Source: Massospora cicadina (taxonomy: Eukaryota; Entomophthoromycota; Entomophthoromycetes; Entomophthorales; Entomophthoraceae). From it: a DNA stretch of 64,000 bases. This document shows positions 57,358-64,000 of this stretch, piece after piece. The notes beneath the pieces are model-generated. The model ran no database searches. It saw only the letters and a list, made by a program, of their open reading frames with translations, and was not told where the DNA came from. The stretch's first letter is position 1. Every line of letters begins with the position of its first letter. Position numbers and translations under genes: made by a program. The DNA lies in NCBI GenBank assembly GCA_022478985.1, contig JAKSZP010018553.1, positions 1 to 64,000 on the forward strand, in the 5' to 3' direction.

Positions 57358-57376
57358 CGGTGCTCACTACAGGGGG
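57358..57376 (+). promoter_or_regulatory. Primer-binding site, copy H
   Basis: CGGTGCTCACTACAGGGGG, one base from the family consensus (TGGTG...), one base after the LTR. Confidence 0.8.
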
Positions 57377-57379
57377 CCC

Positions 57380-58860
57380 ATGGATCAACCACCCAACACT
57401 CCAGAACTCCAGTCACCAATCATTCCTTACCCAAGTCATGTCATTGGGGAGTCCTCCCCAAAACCTCAAATCAGCTTCATATAAGAAAATAAAAGTTACC
57501 TTGGATGCGGTACTCAAAAACCAAGCTGAACTCCTTCAAGAACGTAACGCGGTCATGAATCAACTTGATAATACGTTTAGTCAAATAAGGATCTTAGGAC
57601 AACAAAACGAAGAACTTACTGAACAACTAAATGATATCACACAGCAGTTGCAATATGCAAAACAAAGATTCTCTACTCCTTCTCAGTCATCGCGTTGAGA
57701 GACAATGACTATCAAGAAGAAGTATCATATGTAGAAGAAAACAGCGCTGATCATAGCTATGACCCTCATGATAATAGCACCGGATATTCATATGAGTCTG
57801 AACACCACTTACCTTCAGTAATGGCTGTACCACCTACAACCGACGGTCATGCTACTCCCAAAGCAACAAATATCCCCACTTCCACTAATCCTGCTTCTCA
57901 TCGAGAGTCCACTTTTGAGTCTCATTCCATTCCTCAGTGCGGACCTAACAACCATGAATGAAAGGAGGAAATTAATATTGAAAAGATACCCCCGTTTGAC
58001 TGCAATGGGAACTTCCCTGGGTTCTTTAAGCGATTTGAGTTCACCGTGGAAGGAGCCTCTGATAATTGGAAGGCTAAGTTGCTAATATCTGCACTGGATA
58101 TAGGAAGCGCCAATCAGGTCACCTGTTACCTCCCCAGTAGTTCCGTCTCCTATAACGATGTAAAGGACACCATACTCTGCTTGTCTGGGGAAACTCAAAA
58201 ATGTCACAATGTAAAGCGGAATTTTTAACAATCAGATTCCGTTGAAACGAGACTCTCATAGAGTTCGCTGATTGATTCACAACAGAAGCCCATTTACTAA
58301 TTGGAGCCAGGTACTTAGCAGAAGCTGATGTGTGCATTGCCATGTCCGCTGCAGTGAAGCCATATTGCAATCTTTCTAATGTTATTTTGCCGCTTCTGGA
58401 TGATGACATACCTCTGCTTAAAATTGTACATTTTCTACATTAGGTATCCCCTAACTTTTTGCCACCAAATTCAGATTGTAAGACTACCGCTGCCCTGGCA
58501 CCCTCTTATTATGAAGAATACTATTGGCTGCCTCCAGCTTCATTTAGTAATCCTCAACCTTACTATAACTCTGCACCTCATCCTCAGCCAAATTATAGTC
58601 AACAGTACAATCAGCGTCAATGGGCTGGCCATGAAAACCGCCAGCAACCTAGTTATCAACTTGGACCCAATTACGCTGACCGTCAACAATTGGCTTACTG
58701 ACCAAGAACTGGGTATACCAAATGACCCCAACCCTTCCGGTCTAGAACTGCTTATGATTTTTCAGGATGTAGTTCTTATGGGGCTAACTGCTATGAATGT
58801 GGTCGCCCTGGTCATTTGGCAAAATTCTGCCACAATTGCCACGTGAATTGCATACAACAA
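57380..58860 (+). pseudogene. F2 copy H: gag
   Basis: ATG at 57380 (MDQPPNTPELQSPIIPYPSH) directly follows the primer site. After a shift comes the coiled coil LDAVLKNQAELLQERNAVMN to IRILGQQNEELTEQLND (57490-57698), then an acidic/Ser-rich stretch. One TGA at 57959 precedes the capsid block IPPFDCNGNFPGFFKRFEFT and SANQVTCYLPSSSVSYNDV (57965-58228). A broken middle leads to a Gln/Tyr/Pro-rich region (SNPQPYYNSAPHPQPNYSQQ). The zinc knuckle CYECGRPGHLAKFC at 58789-58830 is perfect CX2CX4HX4C. Confidence 0.9.
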
Positions 58861-59786
58861 GACCAATACTATCAGGGAAAAGAAGGAGTGGAGTAGAGAT
58901 GGGACCCTCTACCTCCGTGATACCCACTCAACACGTCCTCAAATCAATAGTAGTATACCCTGCAAAAATTCCTCAGTACAATGATGGAATTCTATACCAA
59001 CAGCCAGTTGGAGGAGTAAATGTAGTAACCCGAGATAAAGCTAAGGCGGCAGCAGAAGAAGAGTCCCTTGAACAACTGAAGCCCTATGCCTGTCAAATAC
59101 TTGATCAAGCATCCTCAGACCAACTCAATCCTGCCGCAGATGCGCCAACTCTGAAAGGAGTAAACGTCACCCTTCCGGTAGATGCCATTGTCAGAGAATA
59201 CCCCCAAGTCAGAGAGGGGATTAAGAATTTTCTTAAGAAAAGAGAGCCCATAAATGTTCACATATTAAACAGCCAATATTCTTCTTATTCTGAGTGTACA
59301 TACTGTGACATGTTTGTAGTGAGAAATAGGGTTCATGCTATAATAGATACTGGTGCTCCAGTCAACATAGTTTCCACTAAGTTAGTGCAAAAATTAACGC
59401 TGAAACCTGATGTAGAACATTGCATGGTTTACAGAACTGCTAGAGCTGTAAGCACTATCTCCAAGGGAGCTTATATTGTGCTGCCTCTGTGCTTTGGGTC
59501 CATTGTCGTTGTGGCCCTGGCAATTGTGTTACCAGATGAACACGATGACATATTAATAGGGACCACTTTTCTGCGTCATTTTGGGGCTATCATTGATATG
59601 ATGGAGGAGGACCTCAACATCATGGGTCAGTGGATCCCAATTTACTTTACTACTAGGAGAGTACCAAAAGATCTGGTGCATACAAGTCATATCAACCTCG
59701 CCTATAGTGATGGGGTATGGCCTGTTTGCTACCATCAACTGAAGTGCAAAACTCGGTCCCTCCCTCAGCAGATCTATGAATATTAA
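58861..59786 (+). pseudogene. F2 copy H: protease
   Basis: Lies in an open 329-codon run (58797-59786), the longest frame in the window. The N-terminal spacer (YQQPVGGVNVVTRDKAKAAA, PYACQILDQASSDQ, VNVTLPVDAIVREYPQVREG) leads to ECTYCDMFVVRNRVHAIIDT with DTGA at 59346-59357 (residue 184 onward), APVNIVSTKLVQKL, and the second motif DDILIGTTFLRHFGAIID about 75 residues later. Both retropepsin motifs look sound. It ends LPQQIYEY and TAA. Confidence 0.92.
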
Positions 59787-60300
59787 GGGATACCTCTTTG
59801 AGCGGCAGGGCCCATATCCATCCCTTCTGGTCATCAAGTCTTAGTGAATACTGAGTTAGAGGTAGAAGTGCCGAGTGGGTTATATGGGGACGTTATTGGG
59901 CTCTATCATCAAACATGGTTTGAACCACATATGGCTCCAGGAAATATACTCCTGGGACATGGGGAGATAAAGGTTTTGTTAGTAAACCTACAGAGTGAAC
60001 CAATGCAAATCCGCCGCCACCAAACTATAGCATATCTACATCTGATTCCCATAGAAGAGGTCCGCCAGGTTCATGATTTTGGATCATTGGATGATTTTGG
60101 ACTACTGCTTGAACTATCAGTCAATGTACTAATGGTGGTACCGTGGAATAATCTAATAGGATTAACGGATGAACAAAAAGATCAAGCAATGGCTTTATTT
60201 CAGAAATATAAGGTGATTTTTGCTGTTGATGATCACGATTTAGGGTGTGTTTGGGGGTGGTCCATCAATTGGAAACTGGTGACCATCCTCCAATAAGGTC
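59787..60300 (+). pseudogene. F2 copy H: protease-RT linker
   Basis: An open run of 150 codons (59844-60296) reads ELEVEVPSGLYGDVIGLYHQ, MAPGNILLGHGEIKVLLVNL, QTIAYLHLIPIEEVRQVHDF and QKYKVIFAVDDHDLGC. It is shared by copies E, F and G. The domain is unassigned; a beta-rich sequence of this kind joins protease to RT in many Ty3/gypsy polyproteins. A shift at about 60250 leads to RT. Confidence 0.75.
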
Positions 60301-61120
60301 TCAGCCAATCTGCCACTCTCAGGCAGTGGAAGATGTGGTTACTGAGGAAATTGACAAGTTATTACAACAAGGAATGCTTGAGCCATCCAAGAGCCCATAG
60401 GCTTTACCTATTTTGATAGTTAAAAAGAAGGACGGCACCAAGTGGGTAGTAATAGACTATCAGAAACTCAACATCATTACAAAAAAGGATTTGTACCTCT
60501 TGCTAAGAATCGACAACACCCTGGACTGATTAGGGGGTTCCCACTACTTTTCTGCAATGGACTTAGTATCAGGCTACTGGCAAATTGAGTTACCCTTGGC
60601 AGAACAGGAAAAATGTGCTGTGATCACCTCTAAAGACCTTTTCTTCAACCAACACGGATGCCTCAAGGACTGTGTAATGCTCCTGCTACTTTTCAGAGTG
60701 CCATGGACACTATTCTTAGTGACTTGAAACTGTCATGCATCCTAGTATACCTCGATGATATTAAAGTTTTCTCTTGGATCTTTTTGGAGCACCTAGACCA
60801 CCTTGAAGCAGTATTCTGCCAGCTGGCTGAGGCGAACATTAAAATTAAACCTCAAAAGTGTAACTTTTTCAAAGATCAGCTAGAATACCTGGGTTTTGTG
60901 GTAGACTCAACTGGGCTGCAGCCACAACTGGCTAAGGTGGAGGCCATCAGCAAAATGGCTACACCTAATAGTAAGCGTGACATACAGGTATTTCTGTGGA
61001 TAATTGGTTACTACTGACGCTTTATCCCTAATTTTAGCTGTATTGGGGGCCAGCTATTTGAGTTGATAAAAAGGATGCTGTGTTTGAGTGACCAGAACAT
61101 CATCAATCCGCTCTTGATGC
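60301..61120 (+). pseudogene. F2 copy H: reverse transcriptase
   Basis: Fingers VVTEEIDKLLQQGMLEPSKS (TAG where others have Trp), ALPILIVKKKDGTKWVVIDY and QKLNIITKKDLYLLLRIDNT (60330-60535). A 119-codon run from 60658, MPQGLCNAPATFQSAMDTIL, carries ILVYLDDIKVFSWIF with YLDD intact at 60748-60759 and thumb KDQLEYLGFVVDSTGLQPQL. A TGA follows at GYY where Arg is expected. It would be near-complete but for about three stops and two shifts. Confidence 0.92.
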
Positions 61121-61680
61121 ACTCCAAATGGCGTTGAGCAGTGAACTGGTTTTGAATATCCAAACTTTGACTGGGAGTTTATTGTTCAGATGGATGCATC
61201 CCTTTCCGCTGTTGAGGCAGTACTTTCTCAGAAAGATGATGAGGGAGAAGAACATCCTGTTGCATTCTGTAGTCGTAGTCTGAACTGTCATGAGCGTAAC
61301 TATACTGTGACTGAGCGAGAGTGCTTAGCAGTAATCTACGCATATAAACAATTCATAGTCTATCTTCATGAGTAAAGTTTAAAGTCATAACTGATCACGC
61401 ATCATTATGCTGGTTGCAGAATCTCAAAGAACCAGAAGGATGGTTGGCTTGATGGGCCCTCAAGTTACAGGCTTACGATTTTGAGATTCTCCATCAGCCA
61501 GAAGCAAAGCATCAGAATGCTGACTGTTTATCTTGGTTATCAACTATTGCAGTGACAGCGGACCTTAGTGCCATGATGTATGACAAGATGCTCAGTGGAA
61601 AATATGACGACAAACCACCTCAAGTAATAAAAATGTTAAACAAATTGTGCACAAATACCTTCCAACGGAATGGAGAACTG
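61121..61680 (+). pseudogene. F2 copy H: RNase H
   Basis: QMDASLSAVEAVLSQKDDEG, HPVAFCSRSLNCHERNYTVT and ERECLAVIYAYKQFIVYLHE (61190-61375), then VITDHASLCWLQNLKEPEG, ALKLQAYDFEILHQPEAKHQ and NADCLSWLST in another frame. The acidic residues of QMDAS, RECLA, TDHAS and NADCL are kept. The linker to integrase (MYDKMLSGKYDDKPPQVIK) follows to 61680. Confidence 0.88.
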
Positions 61681-62786
61681 TATAAATGAATTGGCGATTC
61701 TATTGTGAATTTCCCATGGCCCTCCACATGGCTGGGAATCATTATGAGCGCTCACAGGAGGTTGGGCATGATGGCATGCATAAGACTATTGAGTTGTTAT
61801 GCCAACAGTACTATTGGGAAAGTATGAGTTTCGATGTGCTCAAAAGTATTTCCTTTTGCCATCAGTGCTAAGTGGAGAAGCCATTCCACTGTACAACATC
61901 ATATTAGTTAGCAAAATCACATTTCGTTTGGCATACAGTCTCCCTCGATGTCGTTGGGCCCTTGCCAACAGGAGCCAACTGTTGTAAGTACATTCTAGTG
62001 GCTATCGACCACTTGACCTGGTGGGTTGAAGTAAGGGTGATATGAGATCTGGGGGCAGTTACTGTGGCTAAATTCGTGCTGGAATGCATTATTCAGTGGC
62101 ACGGTTGCCCTCAGTTTTTTCTCACTGATAATGGAACCAACTTCACCTCGCACATACTTCCTAAATTGAATGAGCTTATGGGGATCCACGGAGTTCTGAT
62201 GACCCCATACCACCCCAAGTCCATTGGAATGGTCAAACGAGTGAATGGAACTCTGGTGAACATACTCCAAAAACTAGTAACAGATCGCCCTTCTGATTGG
62301 AGCTCTCTCCTTTCCACCACCGTGTTTGCTTATAACATTAGTTACCATTCCGCCATGAGAAAGAGTCCCTTCCAATTACTATGTCTGACACCCAGCTCTT
62401 CCGGTGTTGCTTTATGCGTGTGTAGAAGACACTGGTGGATTAGAGCCCCACAACTATTTGACTAACCTCGCGAACATTCTGATCAAACTACAAACCAAAG
62501 CATATTCCTTCAGTTTGGCTAAGAAGATTAAGAATCAGGCAGCTGATCAGGCACGCCATAGTGGGTTGGAGCCATTCAAGGAAGGCAATATAGTTCTCTT
62601 TCACGATCAGCATGGATTCAGGCAGAAGCATAAACTTGCTAGTAAATGGATAGGTCCATTTGAAATATTAGAGAAGTCTGGAATTGATTCATATACTTTT
62701 AAGGATACTACAAGTGGTTGGATCATTAACTGAGTATACGCAAAGTTCCTTAGACCTTATAAACAATGGGATCTTATCGTCCAGTC
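61681..62786 (+). pseudogene. F2 copy H: integrase
   Basis: HHCC domain: RSQEVGHDGMHKTIELLCQQ, YYWESMSFDVLKSISFCHQC (61740-61871). Core: HTVSLDVVGPLPTGAN (Asp at 61947-61949), FFLTDNGTNFTSHILPKLNE (Asp at 62126-62128), PYHPKSIGMVKRVNGTLVNI where the codon at 62235-62237 is AAA (Lys) in place of the catalytic Glu. C-terminal: FHDQHGFRQKHKLASKWIGP to FKDTTSGWIIN (62404-62733), then VYAKFLRPYKQ. The core 62064-62465 is one open frame. Confidence 0.9.
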
Positions 62787-62798
62787 AAGGAGGGGTAA
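62787..62798 (+). promoter_or_regulatory. Polypurine tract, copy H
   Basis: AAGGAGGGGTAA directly before the 3' LTR, the plus-strand primer of reverse transcription. It is enclosed by the inverted repeat TTATCGTCCAGTCA / TGACTGGACAATAG. Confidence 0.85.
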
Positions 62799-63357
62799 TG
62801 TCACAATTTTGATATGACTGGACAATAGTCTTGGGACAGCTGGGCGGAAACTGCTGAACACAGTATCAGCTACAAATAATCGATTGCCTTGAGATGAGGT
62901 AATATTGGGATTAAAAAGTTTTATTGGATATAATGAGTTTAATGGATCACCTCTATATAAGGTGATAAGGTAATGTTGATATTTGACGAATATGAAGTAA
63001 ATCGCCTACAAATAGAGTGACAGCGGATTAAGTATAATAAGCCAAATAGAAGGAAAATTGGTGGACTAGAATAACCCAAGCAATGAGAAATAGTATCGCC
63101 TGCAGCTGATGTATATAAGTGAAATGGGTGATTGAGAGAGGTAGGTTTTTTAGTGCAGATGAGATGGAACAGCGAGGACGCTGTATTTATAAGAAATAAA
63201 TAAAAGAACCGATTGGGGCAATTGCTACTATTTTTAAATATATTTTCAAGTGTGCCTGAAGGACTGATGATCCCCACATCATCCGTCCGTTGCTCAGAGG
63301 GCTCAACCTGTGCAAATAGACCAACGGATCCTAGCAAGGACATTCAGAATTACAACA
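62799..63357 (+). repeat. F2 copy H 3' LTR
   Basis: 559 bp, TGTCACAATTTTGATATGAC to AGAATTACAACA. Aligned end to end with 56799-57356. Confidence 0.93.
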
Positions 63358-64000
63358 CCAGGCATTCAAGCTTTTTTTCAACTGATGAGAAGCCACAATC
63401 CCTTCTATCTCGCACTCTTGTTCTCCATCCACAAGGTATACCTTTGGTGTCTCTGGAGGAGAATCCTCAAACCAGGTCAACTCGCTCTTATGGAAAATAA
63501 AAATTATGGAATTTTTCTGGAAGCTCTATCTGGAGTGAGGCATGTCCCACCTTCCAAACAATATGGTAGGACCCTATCCCCTTGGTACCAGTTTCTTGGA
63601 CAGCTTCTTAATGGGGATATTCTTAGCATTGATTATCACCAGAGCTCACTCTTAGTCTAAATACCTAACTACTCTTACCGTCTTCATTCTCCTTATTAAC
63701 CTTCCTGGCAGCCTCAAGTTTGTACTTACCCCCTGGTGTACTATCTGGATAATTATAACAAAGTTCATCACTGCTTCCACCTTGGAACCACACCTGGGTT
63801 CTAAGTTGAATGAGGGGTTATAGCCATAGTTTGAAAAGAAAGGAGAACACCATTTAGAGGCATTATGAGCGTTTTTATAGCTGTATTGTGTTAAAAGAAA
63901 GTGGAAAGCCCAATCTGAATAGTTGGCAGCTGTGTAACGCCTTAAAAATTTCTTCAAACATTAGTTTTCTCACTCAGTCTGCCCATCTGATTAAGGGTGG
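63358..64000 (-). pseudogene. K element: integrase end and chromodomain start, runs off the window
   Basis: From 63957 down: FLRRYTAANYSDWAFHFLLT, YSYKNAHNASKWCSPFFSNY, GYNPSFNLEPRCGSKVEAVM (integrase C-terminal part, parallel to F3 44131-44373). Then IPIKKLSKKLVPR, GPYHIVWKVGHASLQIELPE, FEDSPPETPKVYLVDGEQEC and EIEGIVASHQLKKSL (start of the chromodomain) at 63620-63363. It joins 56798 across copy H. The element continues beyond 64000. Confidence 0.85.

Larger units (their letters stand above)
56799..63357 (+). mobile_element. F2 copy H, complete-layout Ty3/gypsy element, perfect duplication
   Basis: 6559 bp with LTRs 56799-57356 (558 bp) and 62799-63357 (559 bp) and duplication CCAGG at 56794-56798 and 63358-63362. 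Gag, knuckle, protease, RT, RNase H, integrase and purine tract are in order on the plus strand. The LTRs differ at roughly one position in ten by eye, mostly transitions, so the insertion is old. There are several stops, but long frames remain. Confidence 0.95.

Noticed and set aside
59787..60300. Programmed frameshift between protease and RT in F2
   Set aside because: Shift positions differ between copies and many other shifts exist, so decay explains them.
63310..63660. Plus-strand ORF of 116 codons after copy H
   Set aside because: The opposite strand reads as the K chromodomain start and integrase tail, matching F3, so the plus ORF is an antisense shadow.
1..64000. CRISPR arrays, rRNA genes, intact tRNA genes
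   Set aside because: No regular spacer-repeat pattern or rRNA-like stretch seen; the only tRNA-like sequence belongs to the SINE.

Overview
The window is AT-rich eukaryotic DNA built almost wholly of decayed retrotransposons. No bacterial feature, rRNA or CRISPR array is visible. Intact host-like coding is sparse: one uninterrupted FAR1-type zinc-binding ORF at 53.9-54.4 kb and a short CpG-richer exon-like stretch near 50.3 kb. Fungal-style Ty3/gypsy elements with chromodomains, LINE/SINE debris and an intronless FAR1-domain gene suggest a filamentous fungus with a repeat-swollen genome. That placement is an inference, and a plant cannot be excluded.

Four Ty3/gypsy families were separated by LTR sequence, primer site and domains; the names F1-F4 are mine. 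F1 has ~1.15 kb LTRs, lies at 1.5-14.6 kb on the minus strand and forms a head-to-tail array with three LTRs (A, B, C). F2 has ~0.5-0.58 kb LTRs and copies E, F, G (minus) and H (plus). F3 is a chromodomain element with 0.86 kb LTRs (plus), plus a divergent minus relative K. F4 is a chromodomain element with 1.1 kb LTRs (minus).

From 15.2 to 47.2 kb I read a single nest. Copy E (15201-47168) is split by a probable solo LTR (15886-16971), by copy F (17683-29515), itself split by copy G (21667-27592), and by the F3 element (33329-45817), itself split by the F4 element (36063-42549). Most junctions carry 5-bp target duplications (AACGG, CAGCC; near matches CAGTA/AAGTA and TATTT/TGTTT), and protein reading resumes across them. 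Copy H (56799-63357) has both LTRs and a perfect CCAGG duplication inside the chromodomain region of K.

From 47.2 to 56 kb is a quieter island. It holds an ORF1-only non-LTR element (about 47.8-49.7 kb), a 129-bp tRNA-headed SINE with an 18-bp target duplication (52597-52725), two arrays of a degenerate ~50-bp repeat, and the FAR1-domain gene. The SINE, the ORF1 element, a 5'-truncated copy inside LTR A (4738-4980, also with an 18-bp duplication) and an orphan tail at 53.56 kb share one 3' tail. This looks like a SINE/LINE partnership preserved in one window.

Almost every retroelement gene carries stops or frameshifts; several have lost catalytic residues. Integrase triads of the F3 and F4 copies and the H protease and RT active sites are still recognisable. 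Splits inside elements are approximate because frames are broken; LTR ends are precise where a duplication or TG/CA boundary is cited.
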